The notes under the pieces are model-generated. The model saw only the letters and a list, made by a program, of their open reading frames with translations. It did not search any database and was not told where the DNA came from. DNA of 64,000 nucleotides, from positions 33,445,608 to 33,509,607 of the forward strand of contig OX246739.1 in assembly GCA_945910005.1 (NCBI GenBank). Reading direction: 5' to 3'. This stretch comes from Isoperla grammatica (lineage: Eukaryota > Arthropoda > Insecta > Plecoptera > Perlodidae). Both the position numbers and the translations under genes were made by a program. How positions within the stretch are numbered: position 1 is the first letter of the stretch; the number at the start of each line of letters is the position of its first letter. This document shows, one piece after another, positions 11,647 through 22,623 of this stretch.

Positions 11647-11779
11647 ATTCATAGTCGGCCCCTACACCTAGGGGCACCCATTGTTGCTATGGATTTGTTT
11701 TGTTTATGGGAAATAACATGGAAACAACTGTTACCGTGGTAACAATGGGCGCCCCTAGGTGTAGGGGCCGACTATGAAT
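11647..11779. repeat. 133-bp palindromic element with 29-bp perfect arms
   Basis: The arms are ATTCATAGTCGGCCCCTACA plus CCTAGGGGC and their exact reverse complement, with further pairing (CCCATTGTT / AACAATGGG) inside. The inner part carries GTTACCGTGGTAAC at 11730-11743, itself a near-perfect palindrome matching an RFX-type X-box. The symmetry suggests a foldback MITE or hairpin element. No target duplication is evident and no second copy is in the window. Confidence 0.85.
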
Positions 11780-11789
11780 TCCAACCTTG

Positions 11790-13200
11790 TATCATTGCAA
11801 CTTGAAACAGATTCACAGCCCCTTCTGTTAGTAAAATAAAATGTAAGAAAACATTTGAAAAGAAGCTAACTGAGAATTTGAACGAACACCGTGAAAACCT
11901 TGAAAACCTACAATACCGTTTTTTGTTCTTTGACGTTATCGATTATATCTATTTTCCCACATAAACGAATAACTATTCACATTAGTTATGTAAATCTCGA
12001 GTGTAAGAAGTGTAATAAGACGTTGTAACTCATCCCATTGTAGAACACAAGTCACAGCCTTGGCAATGGTGGGTGTGAGTCTCATAGTAGCTGTGAAGCA
12101 CATCCCAGCAAGTCCTTCAAGTTCAACACTTTCTCAAGGTCAGAACGAGGCTTTGTGACATGAAGCAGTCTCAAGGAGGGATAAGGTCTTCCTTCACTGA
12201 GGATGATTCAAAGGTTGAAAAATACATACATTAATTATTGATTTGAAATCGTCTAAAAATTATTTAGAAACAAAAATGTTGTGAAGGTATAACCGTACTG
12301 TTTTCTGTTTTAGTGATGCTGGTTTGCGAAATTATGTCTCTTATTTGATTTGACAGGGACGTGAGTTCGAATTCCGCATATGCATGGTTTTTTGTATTTG
12401 CCCTTCATTTTCATTTATCACTCACACTCCTCATCTTCCCGAATAGCATGATTGCAATTATAGAGACGTACAGCAACAACAAACGTCACCACCATCATGT
12501 CCGAAATAAATTATTTTCTAGTTGGGGGAAGCTGGGAGGATGACAGAGAAGGGCATTATGCCCAATACTCATAGTGTCTACTGTCTATCATCCTAACAAA
12601 ATAATTAATAACATAGAAACGCATACAAAATATTACCCTATAAACAACAAGTAAAAAATATTACAAATATACAATATTGTATATCATCCTAACAAAATTA
12701 TAGAAAATATAGAAAAGTACAGAAAATGAAACAAAATATACAACACATAATACAAAATATTGATTAAGTACACAAAATATTATGGAGATAAAATAAAATA
12801 ATACAGAAATAGAAATAATAAAGAAAAAGAGCGAATTACACTAATAAATTTTGAATATGGTAGAGCTTGAATTTCCAAAGTCATGGAGAAGTTCCAAGTT
12901 ACTAACAAATTAATTAATATTCAACAAAAAAACGTATTGAAAGCGCAATGAAACTAGTAAACAAACACAAATCAAGCCAAACAAACCAACAATATCCCGG
13001 TAATGTCATCGTGATCCACCCCTCAACCACCCTCGTCGCGCAGTCCCATCGTACCTGGGCATCTACTCCAATAACCCAGTAACGCCCACGAACGAAAAAT
13101 CCCCCGTCGAAACGACCCAACTAAACCAACGAACAAAACAAAACGAATCTCCTCGTAACGCGCGTCCACTAATTAACACAGAATAGGTGTAGTCACTGCC
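11790..13200. other. A-rich unique stretch, no gene seen
   Basis: Between 12585 and 12840 the plus strand is very A-rich, with ATCATCCTAACAAAAT-like blocks occurring twice (about 12585 and 12678). This is a low-order duplication in low-complexity DNA. Short open frames have no recognisable similarity. Confidence 0.45.
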
Positions 13201-13400
13201 CACGTATCTGTTGAATTACCTCGGCCGTTCATTAATCTGAAGCCCCGCCCCCAACATGACCACGCCCCCTGTTTACTTAGTCTCGCACTGCACAGTATGT
13301 ACATCGCTCTGTGTGCTGGAACAAAACACGAGGGGCGTGGCCTAAGAATTAGTGTTATATAGTGAACAGGTGTCACGTGACCAGCAGGTCGCATGTACGG
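13200..13400. promoter_or_regulatory. GC-box/KLF and E-box cluster (candidate promoter or enhancer)
   Basis: GCCCCGCCCCC (13242-13252), CACGCCCCC (from 13261), TGTTTACTTA (forkhead-like), GGGGCGTGGCC (13332-13342) and ACAGGTGTCACGTGACC occur within about 150 bases. Three Sp1/KLF-type boxes near E-boxes are unlikely in AT-rich DNA by chance. No adjacent exon was recognised. Confidence 0.32.
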
Positions 13401-13635
13401 TTACCATGCATGATCTGTTCAAGATTACTCAGTGCGGTAGGTATACGCCCACTCTCGTTATCATCAGGTTATGAATGGTCATGATGCTTCTGGGTAATGG
13501 ATGCGTGTTACCGGTTAATAAGGAGAATGGTAACGTCTTATCGTGAGAGATATGGCTTCCTTCTGGTATCGGGCTGCATGTCTTGTATACATCAGCAGGA
13601 GAAATACTCGAGGCCTCTGGGCAGTGGATATAAAT

Positions 13636-13880
13636 ACCTAAGAGCTTTGGTTGAAAAGAGCGTATCGAGTGTCTTGGGTAAATAAATTTCCAGGAGCTTT
13701 GGATGGAACCTAAAGGAGTATCTTGCATAAGGACACAACTAACAAGAGCTTTGGGTGAAAACATGGTAATGCGTTATATTGATATCCAAGAGCTTTGGAG
13801 TATATAACTGATAGAAAGTCAAAGAACTTTGGTTTGAAACCAACAAGAGCACTTTGTATAAATATCAAAGAGCTTTGGTT
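13636..13880 (+). repeat. Irregular repeats of an AAGAGCTTTGG motif
   Basis: AGAGCTTTGG or close variants recur near 13636, 13690, 13744, 13787, 13828 and 13868 with 40-55 bp spacing. Variable sequence such as GAAA-ATATC or ATAAATATC lies between them. A further variant, AGATCTTTGG, occurs near 14141 beyond an insertion, so the array was probably continuous before that. Function unknown. Confidence 0.6.
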
Positions 13881-13896
13881 AACCTACAAAACTAGA

Positions 13897-14140
13897 TAGA
13901 TAGATAATTGGGCTTAACGTCTCACATTTTTTACTTTTGAGAGCAACGCGATATTGATCAAAAACCCAAAAAACAAAACAATTAACCTGTGTAGTACTTT
14001 TTATTTTACTTATCATCACTAAGTGCTAATTTTAATCACATTTTTTTACTTTCAATCATCACTTTTTTACTTATAACTTTTACTAAGAGGCCTAGCTGGC
14101 TGGTATCGTGAAACACCAAAATAATCAAATCAAATCAAAC
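13897..14140 (-). repeat. Insertion with SINE-B-like tail, reverse orientation
   Basis: GGGCTTAACGTCTCAC at the left is the reverse complement of the GAGACGTTAAGCC tail motif of the SINE at 16838-17144. The right end has a CAAATCAAATCAAA run. The block interrupts the AGAGCTTTGG motif series and is probably a diverged or composite copy. No clear target duplication. Confidence 0.45.
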
Positions 14141-14743
14141 AAGATCTTTGGTTCAATAGTCCTTCAGCCCAGGACGTTTTGCTTACAAAAAAGGTCGACG
14201 CATTTTGACCTTGGAATATGATAAAACAACGTGTACTTAGTTGTAATTCATGAGGTGCTTAGCTGGCAAAAGGGCCAAACACGCCGCCATCTTGGATTTT
14301 ATATAATTCACACTAATGGCTATACAAACCAAAGTACTTGACCAATTTTAAAACACTTTTGTATTTTAAATAGAATTTTTAAATTCCAATGTACTTGTGT
14401 AGAAAATTTTCAAATTTAATAATTATATTATACATTTAAAACATATTTTCCTACTCAATGTTTTTAGTTTCGGAATGTTAAGCTTATAACTTTTATTGAA
14501 GCGTACTAACTGAAAAAGTACTTCATATAAACGTTTTAGATAGCTTTATTTAAAAAACAATGCAATCCAATTGAAGTCTCTATAGTTAGATCACTTCTCG
14601 AGATATGAATTTTTAAAGAGTCGCGCTACGCTCTCTTGCCGCGCTCGGCGTTGCCCAAGCCAGGCGCCGAGCGGTGCGCGTGCGCTCTATGTAGTCTTGC
14701 CTTCTCAACTATCTTCTGATAGTTTATTTGTTTGTTTGTTTTT

Positions 14744-15010
14744 TTCAATTATTTCAAATTCCAGGAATTTGGTTACTCACCCTTACCCCTCTACCCCACT
14801 ATTTACTTTCCAAGCTCTGAGACATTGCTGGATGCAGCGTGCGATTTGTATTGCGAGTTTATTTGAATTGAATTATTGCGTTAGCTTTGGTTCAATTATT
14901 TCAAATTCCAGGAATTTGGTTACCCACCCTTACCCCTCTACCCCACTATTAACTTTCCAAGCTCTGAGACAATGCTGGATGCAGCGTGCGACTTGTATTG
15001 CGAGTAGACC
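14744..15010 (+). repeat. 147-bp tandem duplication within left arm
   Basis: TTCAATTATTTCAAATTCCA starts at 14744 and again at 14891. About 118 bases up to TTGTATTGCGAGT match closely in both. The right arm has only one equivalent, so the duplication arose in the left arm after the arms formed. Confidence 0.85.
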
Positions 15011-15661
15011 ATCGAAAGGCAATCAATTCGTTACAATTTTGAGTTATTAAAAATGGGTTCTATGGATAAGACATAAACGGTAACTGCTCACATTTTCTCA
15101 TGCTTATTATGATTATTATTGAAACAAATTTGCGTTTGACAATGTCAAGAGAAAACATTTATTATTTTATAGAGTTTGAAATATTGACAATTGTCAAGAG
15201 ATTGACAAAGACAGAGTTTGAAGTCAATGCTTAATATTTCAATTTAGAAATTTTCCTCAGTTTGATCATCCCAGTACAATGCGTCTTTTATATCCATGGA
15301 CTAAAAAGTTAAACAATACAATTCAGTACAAGTTTTTACTGCAATTGCATATTATATTAGTGATTTCTCTAAAGCAAAAACACAAACACCTCAGAGCAAT
15401 GCTAACGTTACAGCGCTAATAATGTAGAGCCCTATCATTTTACAACGTATTAGCTAAACAATGAGTGCGGTATAAATGAAACTATGTCTTGTACACATTT
15501 AATATATTTACCATTGATAATCAGATATTAATTCAATTAAAATTAGAGCACCTCTTAAAATCGCTTATTGAAGAAAAAGCAAAAAAACTAGACACAAACA
15601 TTGTTTTTATTTTTTAACATAGGATGAAATCCTAAAAGCTGAAGAGTTCTTAGTTCGTGTT

Positions 15662-16056
15662 TTGAAGAGTTACACGACATGGAAGACTTTGGATAAACTA
15701 AGACATTGGAAATATCACCAGTGTAAAGCCAATGTCGGTTTACCACCTACTAGCAATTCAATAAATCTCAATGTCATGCGTGCTATTGTACGAATGATAA
15801 CCATTTTAACTCTGATACGTCTTCTTAGACAACACTATTTGGCTTTGAGAAAGCAGACAAACTACTGGTTCCATTAATCCCGAATAATTGTCTTTTAGAA
15901 GAATTTCTAAAAGCTTGCACTGATGAAAAATTTGCCACTAAAAATTATGCGTGTCGTGAGAATAACCTGTCTTGTACATTTTGTAAATGTCAGAGTTTCG
16001 ATACAATAAGCTACACAAATCAATTGAATGAAGATGGTCAATTAACAATCAGTTAA
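15662..16056 (+). pseudogene. Frameshifted remnant of a Cys-rich-tail invertebrate ORF
   Basis: Frame 1 (15662-15877) encodes LRHWKYHQCKANVGLPPTS and NLNVMRA. A second frame from about 15836 to the TAA at 16054-16056 continues with LFGFEKADKLLVPLIPN, then FLKACTDEKFATKNYACREN, NLSCTFCKCQS and a short tail. The two frames must be joined by a frameshift between about 15790 and 15835. From memory, the order LPPTS... / xxGF-x-K...LVP... / C-x-C...Cys-rich tail matches the C-terminal end of an uncharacterised ORF family common in invertebrate genomes, often in repeated DNA. I cannot name its function. It occupies the spacer of the foldback structure, which suggests it is the element's own cargo or transposition-related gene, now dead. 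Confidence 0.55.
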
Positions 16057-16322
16057 TTCATCATAATTTAAACAACGTTAAAAATAGCATATCTCTTTAA
16101 TATCTGATTTTCAATAATGGTAAATACATTAAATGTGTGCAAGACATAGTTTCATGTATACCGCAATTGTCGTTAAGCTAAGACATTGTAAAATGATAGA
16201 TAGGGCTCTATATTCTTAGGGCTTTAACATCATCAGTGATGTACTGTGTGTGTGTTCATAATAAAATACACAATTACATTTTTGCTTTAGAAAAATCACC
16301 AATATGCAAATGCAGTAAAAAC

Positions 16323-16430
16323 TAATATGTGACGCATTTTCATCTTCATTTTCATACATTACCATCTCATCATCTCGATTAGCCGAAGTTGCAAAAATAT
16401 GGAACGTATAACCTAGATATCATCATCATT
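16323..16430 (+). repeat. SINE-B 3' tail fragment inserted in right arm
   Basis: It contains CATCTCGATTAGCCGAAGTT and GCAAAAATATGGAACGT, matching the 3' portion of the copies at 16838-17144 and 30870-31150, and ends in an ATCATCATC run. The left arm lacks this block at the corresponding position, so it is a 5'-truncated insertion made after the inverted duplication. Confidence 0.75.
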
Positions 16431-16837
16431 GTACTGAATAGAATTGAACTTTTAGTCCATGGATAATATGAGCAACGCATTGTACTGGGGTAATCAAACT
16501 GACGAAAAAGTTTAAAATTAAATATTTAGCAATGATTTCAATGCTATTGACATTGACTCTGTTTGTCAGTGTGTCTTTTTTTACAATATGTGGTCAATTT
16601 TCAATATCTGTTTCACTGTTCAAACTCTGTAAAATAATAAAAGTTTTCTCTGGAAGTTATCAAACAATTTTTGTCATTAGTCATAAGCGTGAAGAATTGT
16701 GAGCAGTTAACGTTTATGGCTTACCCTTAAAAACAAAACATTTTTTAAACTGAAAATTGTAACGAATTGATTGCCTTTCCATGGTCTACTCGCAATACAA
16801 ATCGCACGCTGCATCCAGCATTGTCTCAGAGCTTCAG

Positions 16838-17144
16838 AGGAGAATAGGCCCAGAGTGACTCTGGTAGTCGTAAGAGGCGATGAAAAGAGACCCTGCTCCT
16901 TCCCTCCCACTATCCCGCTGAATATTTCTCCTCCCACAATTGGCCCTGCCCACCCTTGCTGGACTCCCGTATGACGATCCACGCGACGTACAATGGATCT
17001 GATTCGGATGTGGCTTTATTCTTCATCATCATCTTCTCATCTTCATTATCACCTTCTCATCTTCATTATCACCCACTCATCGTCTGTATTAGCCATTGTT
17101 GCACAAATATGAGACGTTAAGCCTCATTAATCAATCAATCAATC
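16838..17144 (+). mobile_element. SINE family B, full copy with target duplication
   Basis: A 307-bp insertion flanked by the 10-bp direct repeat AGAGCTTCAG at 16828-16837 and 17145-17154. It starts AGGAGAATAGGCCCAGAGTG, contains GTCGTAAGAGGCGATGAAAA, GGCCCTGCCCACCCTTGCTG, CTCATCGTCTGTATTAGCC and GAGACGTTAAGCCTCATTAA, and ends in (AATC)n. A second copy is at 30870-31150. No clear tRNA A/B boxes were seen, so the head origin is uncertain. The tail suggests mobilisation by a LINE of the kind that leaves short tandem 3' repeats. It split the right arm of the foldback element and is therefore younger than that arm. Confidence 0.9.
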
Positions 17145-17189
17145 AGAGCTTCAGGGCTTGGTAAGTAAATAGAGTGGTAGTGGAGGTGT

Positions 17190-17207
17190 GGGGGGGGGGG
17201 GGGGGGG
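17190..17207 (+). repeat. G18 homopolymer in right arm
   Basis: A run of 18 G lies where the left arm has a C-rich ACCCCTCTACCCC sequence. The homopolymer has therefore expanded only in the right arm. Confidence 0.9.
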
Positions 17208-17834
17208 TAAGTAAATTCCTAGAATTTGAAATAATTGAACCAAAGCTAACGCAATAATTCAATTCAAATAAACTATCAGAAGATAGTCTGAGAAGGCAAG
17301 ACTACATAGACCGCACGCGCACCGCTCGGCGCCTGGCTTGGGCAAGCGCCGAGCGCGGTAAGAGGAGAGCGTAGCGCGACTCTTCAAAAATTCATACCTC
17401 GGGATCTATTCTAGATAGAGACTTAAATTTGATTGACTTATTTTTTAAATAAAGCTATCTAAAACGTTTATATGAAAAACTTTTTGAGTTAGTACGCTTC
17501 TATAAAAGTTATAAGCTTAACATTCCAAATCTAAAAACATTGAGTAGGAAAATGTTTTTTAAATGTGCAATGTAATTATTAAATTTAAGAATTTCCTACA
17601 CAAATACATTGTTATTAAAAAATGCTATTTAAAATACAAAAGTTTATTAAAATTGGTCAAGCACTTTGGTTTTAATAGCTATTAACGTGAATTATATAAA
17701 ATCCAAGATGGCGGCGTGTTTGGCCCTTTTGCCAGCTAAGCACCTCATGAATTCCAACTCAGGTAACATTGTTTTAACATATTCCAAAGTCAAAATGCGT
17801 CGACCTTTTTTGTAAGCAAAACGTCCTGGGCTGA

Positions 17835-18609
17835 TGTACTACAACCTAGACGACGACGATCACCATTATAATATTCACAACCGCATCCATACAGTGTGTG
17901 CAGAGTGACACAGAAATACAGAAATTAAAATCACACGAGACAAAACGTCGACGAAAGAAAACGATCGGTTCCTACTCGAATAATGTGCGATGCTGGTGAC
18001 ACCTGGTGTGAAATGAGTGAATGTCCGCTGTACCTGACCCGGCACCTCTACCAACGGTCAAACCATCGTTGTATCCCAGCGTACAGTTCACATTTGTGTC
18101 GTGCTATTGTAATTCAATGGTTGAACTGTTCAATAGAAACGGCTGCTTGAATCTTTTACGGTAGCAGTGATGCCCATTTTAAAATGAGAACAAAAAAGTC
18201 AAACTATACTAAAAATATTTCATATTGTTTTAAAAGGTTAGAACGATTTTATTTCTTGCCAGCTTTTAATGTTCTTGTTCCTTTCTCTAAATCAGTATGT
18301 TTTGTGGTAGCTTTTTTTGTTAATATATTTTATATTTTTATTATTATTATTTGTTTTATTATATATTTTTCCTAGTGTTTCATTATTAATAGTATAGTTT
18401 TATTGATTGTCTTCCTTTGTAAATCAGTTTTATAACTGAATATGGAAATAAAATGCTTATCCTACACTTGAAACTTAGCGGGGTCTCGATTAAAACTTGG
18501 CTGTTGGATATCGCAGCGTCCATGGACATTAAAATCCTGACGTTTCAGGCCTGTTCGCATCTTCATAGTATGAAAAGCTTTGTGGCTTTGGACTGCAAGT
18601 ATTTTAACG
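17835..18609. other. Unique stretch, no gene seen
   Basis: AT-rich, with a TTATTATTATTTG-type low-complexity section near 18340-18360 and an AATAAA at about 18447. No exon or repeat family was recognised. Confidence 0.45.
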
Positions 18610-18905
18610 CATGCAAATTCATGTCGTTTTACGCTCAAGCAGCAATGGCAATTCAGCACGTGGCAGCGAGGCTAATCGGGACGATACTTGCAGTTCAGGA
18701 CACATATCACACTTATACAGGACCTGCACATGTTTATGCAAGTTCCTGTTGTTTCACGCTCAACCGACCGATGTGGCAATTCAGCACGTGCATATCACGT
18801 GGCAGCGAGGCTAATCGGGACGATATTACTTGCAGTGCAGAACACACATGTTTATGTAAGTTCCTGTTGTTTCACGCTCAACCGACCGATCTGGCAATTC
18901 AGCCC
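18610..18905 (+). repeat. Imperfect tandem repeat, periods about 117-128 bp
   Basis: Units start AATTCAGCACGTG at 18650 and 18778, with a partial third unit at 18895. Each has GCAGCGAGGCTAATCGGGAC, ACATGTTTATG, AAGTTCCTGTTGTTTCACGC and CAACCGACCGAT. A diverged part-unit precedes at 18610-18649. An ATG-initiated 157-codon frame (18453-18926) runs across it. The period change from 128 to 117 breaks any constant protein repeat, and the frame has no recognised domain, so it is probably spurious. Confidence 0.85.
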
Positions 18906-20765
18906 CGCGCTACGATCACTTCTTAATTTGCTTCAGTCTCCCTCCACTGATCTTTATGACTTAGCCGTAATCACTGTTTGCAAGCCGATCCGATCAACAT
19001 CCATCTCTCACTAAACACACACATTGTCTTTAGCCGTGATGAATGTTGCTCGTATGATCTCCAAAGTGTGCCTAGCCAATTGAAGTCTTAATCCCGTACG
19101 CGTGTTAGGGGTTGATTTGACAGTGTCATCCCCTAGAAACAATCCCACCCCTCCGAGTTGTGACCTCGCACCCTTATCAGACATCCCAGAGGAGCTGAGC
19201 TTTATTATTATGCAGATCAAATATTGATCCCGGGTTCAAATCAATATGATCCCTCTTCCATCATCTGCGCTCCTGATATATTGGCCCTTGGTGATAGCGC
19301 GAGGAAAATAATATTTTATGTAAATGTTGTAATATGTGTTGATGAACCCCTAGGGACTTGGCCGGGTGAAGATTAGGGGGAGGGTTCCTTGCTTTGGTTC
19401 ATGGAGCTGTAAAGAAAGTTGAGCAACAAGACCAATTCCTACCGAGGGGTTTATAGCTCTAACAAATAAACATAGGCCGATCTGGCGTCGTCTTTTCGTC
19501 TGATATTTTATTTATCTAAGCTTATTCATTCAATGCGAAGGTATAATTCAGTTTTTACGCCCACTGCGGCTGAGGCCGCGATGATAAAGTACGGACGGGG
19601 TTTAGAGAGGTGATTGTGTACCTGCGCCTGGAGGTAGGCGATCTTACTGGCAGCCGTGTGAGGCGGGTTGCGTCTCAATCTCAGGCGGGAGACGTGGATC
19701 ACAAGATATGCATCTTGCATGATGCAAATACTACCTATTTGTGCGTCATATTATCATGTACCTCGTTGGACGACAACGTATGTACTACTTGCAAATTTAA
19801 GATAAAATTATGATTATGTTTTTAAACTCCCTGAAAGGTTTTATAACCACTCTCAAAAACGCTTAATTAAATAACTTTCTTATTTTGTTGTTATACCATC
19901 ACGAATGTCATAATATCAATATCAAGCGAAAATCTATATCACAATGAATAAATAGAGATACATTTTTTTAAAGAAATAGCAATTTAAATTTTAAACTACA
20001 CAAAATATGGCGAAAGTAAATTAGTCGATACATTGGAAAATTACGATGTTTTGAATTAGGTATAGGAATGTAAATCAACCAAAGTATAACATTAACTAAA
20101 AAACGATTACTATATTGAGAAACACTATAATGTGTAAGTAATGAAATTCCATATTATGTAATTATGAACCTATTGTCACTAAAACCATAGAGCATTAATG
20201 TTGGCAGTGTCATATATCCGTGTAGTAATAAAGTGACAGCCGCTCAACAGGCATCGCTGATGGATGGACTGTCTCGAGTCTTGACTCAATGTTCAAGATG
20301 TATAACAACCGCCCTGTATCACTCCACACCAACAATAACCTCTGACCTCTCGATCCAACCCAAACCTAAAATATGGAAACGCCCCATACGGTTCCCATCG
20401 TCGACTCTCTCTCTAATCGCAATAAAGATATCGAACAGAAGTCGAAGGATTCGATTCAATATGGCCGACGGCTTCTGACCCCCTAACAATATGTTATTGG
20501 ATACCGCGACGGTGAATGCTATTGCGTCAGGGAGCAGAGCAGACAATATTGAATCAGTGTGGCCAGAGGAGATAACTAGACTAGACTGACTGACCACACG
20601 AGATGAGATAGAATAGACGGTGTGAGAAACATCTGACCCTCTGCTTATACACGGGAGATACAAGGTGTTCAGATGGGGTTGGTACACGTGGCAGTAATTG
20701 CTTCACATGAAATAACTACCACAGTATTCGTGTCTCTTATATTGTTTAACTGGGATTATATTCAT
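18906..20765. other. Unique stretch, no gene seen
   Basis: Mixed composition without a recognised repeat. GTTCAAATC near 19229 is a weak B-box match. Open frames on both strands around 20233-20687 overlap each other and resemble nothing known. Confidence 0.45.
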
Positions 20766-20881
20766 CTTGTGGATGCTGACGTCATAGATGAGTGAGACAT
20801 GACCAACCACATGTCTGTATTTAAAAAAGCCACCCGCTGATTGGCTCCGAGTCACTCATCCATGACGTCAGCATTCACAAG
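20766..20881. mobile_element. MITE-like inverted-repeat element, copy 1
   Basis: The ends CTTGTGGATGCTGACGTCAT and ATGACGTCAGCATTCACAAG are imperfect inverted repeats extending to GATGAGTGA / TCACTCATC, with a 60-bp centre. Each arm contains a full CRE palindrome TGACGTCA. The arm sequence matches the element at 33557-33704, so this is a repeat family and not a chance hairpin. No coding content. Confidence 0.75.
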
Positions 20882-22623
20882 GTTACTGTGGAAGTGGAAC
20901 CACTTTAGGTATATCACATTTCGTCCCTCAAATATTGCTTACCAGTGTTGCCTTTGTAATTATGATCTTGGGACGGATAATATTGGGGTTTGCTACATTT
21001 TGGCACTTGGACCAACCAGCATGATTTGTGTTAATCATATTTGCACAGTATCAACTTTATCTTTATTTTATTGTGTTCATTCTACCAAATACCCAGAAAA
21101 CGAAGAATAAATAAGTGTAGTGAGATGGTGGGAAAGGAATGTCCAAAGGCTGTTTATTGGACTACTATAAACTGAAAACTACATTATAAGATGGCCTATT
21201 CCAGTGGTTCAAGCTTTTAATCTTCAATCAAGTACTTCAGATAGCCGCGTAACACTGCTATAGCCCGTTAGGTCACGTCGAAGATTTTAGTATACATTGT
21301 TGTAAACATAATAAAGGCATTGTAAAGGTTTGTACAACATACTACCCATGAGTTATCTCGATTTAACTGTGGATAATTAAACAAAATGCCATCGCTAGGA
21401 TGAACAGTACTTGGGCAATACGAGATCTACGAATCACTCGCATGTAGTAGTGACGTCATTAGCCGACAGACTCGAGGGGGCTGGCGGTATAACGAAGGCC
21501 TCGGCTCAAGCTGCTGTAAAGATCCCAGCTACCAGCTGAGTTGCGCATACAGCGAGTGGACGCATTTGTAAACAAAAATCATGATTTTTATATCCAAAGA
21601 GAATCGTGTTTGTATTCTTCTGTAGCAATTTTGGGAATGGGTCAAACCTTAAAAAATATATTATAGTATTTGTTTTTTCAGTGCGGTAGAATTTTCTTGT
21701 AATTATCTAACGAGGCAAGAGCAAATCTGGTCATGTTTGCTCTTCAAACCGAAGGTCTATTTATTCAATAGCTCTATAAACATATAATCATGTATATTTT
21801 TTAAATGTAATTTAACTGTTTAACCACGTATTTGGATGTATTGTCACATCAAACTCCACCATTTATATACATGGACGTCACAGATTTTCTGTTACTTTTC
21901 CGGTATTGGCTGGGATTGTGATGCCACATAGTTTTAAACTAAAACACAGTTTAGATGCAAAACAGTCGACTGACGAAAATAGATAGGTGGATATAGAACA
22001 GAGTAGTTTAAAATTGAGCTCGGGGAACTTTATTTGATGCAAATGTCGACTGTGGTGTGGAATTATTTGGCTGCATTTGCAAAGAATCTGCAACGCTAAG
22101 TTATACTCGTTAAACTCATTGTGTGCTTGACACTTGACAGCGCATTTTCTAGTGATGCTTAAAACTTACATTAGAATCGTTCGATTGTCCTTCACTTTCT
22201 GTACAAATCTGAACTTTTGCAGTTTTTATCGTTAGCTTTTCATCGTACAATAAATAAATAGCGTGCAAGTCGTTCGCGTGTAAAAGTGCAACATAAGTAT
22301 GGCGAATAGTTCGTATTTTTCCCTGCTATGGAGTTGGTGCAATAGTTATAAAGCGACAGAAATGGATGAGACGTACAATGGAAAGATGATTATTAAGATG
22401 ATTACAAATATTGCAGTCAGGAGGTAAGTATATTCGTGTATGACGGCTTTATATGCGTACCTACGTTCAATTGATTTACGGCAACAAGTTACTATTAGGT
22501 CTAGCATGAACTATCTCAAGTATAGGCCTAGGTCTGGCCAAGGGCTGTAAAATTACTACTGGAATGGATGCTACTACTTGACTGAGAAGCGTTGCTGTTG
22601 TGCCGCGTGGAAGATGTTCCGTG
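20882..22623. other. Unique stretch, no gene established
   Basis: AT-rich apart from a GC-richer patch at 21460-21560. An ATG at 22299 opens a frame reaching a consensus splice donor at 22424, reported as a finding only. A GTATAGGCCTAGG motif lies near 22520. Confidence 0.4.

Larger units (their letters stand above)
14164..17834. mobile_element. 3.7-kb foldback structure with inverted arms of about 1.35 kb
   Basis: The left arm (14164-15532) and right arm (16097-17834) are inverted copies of each other from outermost TCAGCCCAGGACGTTTTGCT / AGCAAAACGTCCTGGGCTGA to an inner CAGATATTAA / TTAATATCTG. Between them is a 564-bp spacer with a broken coding remnant. The right arm is longer because of two insertions (about 16323-16430 and 16838-17144). 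The left arm has its own internal 147-bp duplication. Each arm contains a GC-rich hairpin CGCTCGGCG...CGCCGAGCG (14642-14672 and 17323-17355). The layout is that of a long-TIR or foldback DNA transposon, but no target duplication is visible. A non-transposon inverted duplication remains possible. Confidence 0.8.

Noticed and set aside
15060..15540. Separate repeat inside the foldback
   Set aside because: It pairs with 16097-16740 and is simply the inner continuation of the same inverted arms.
18453..18926. 157-codon ATG frame
   Set aside because: Spans an imperfect tandem repeat whose units are read in different frames. No recognised domain.
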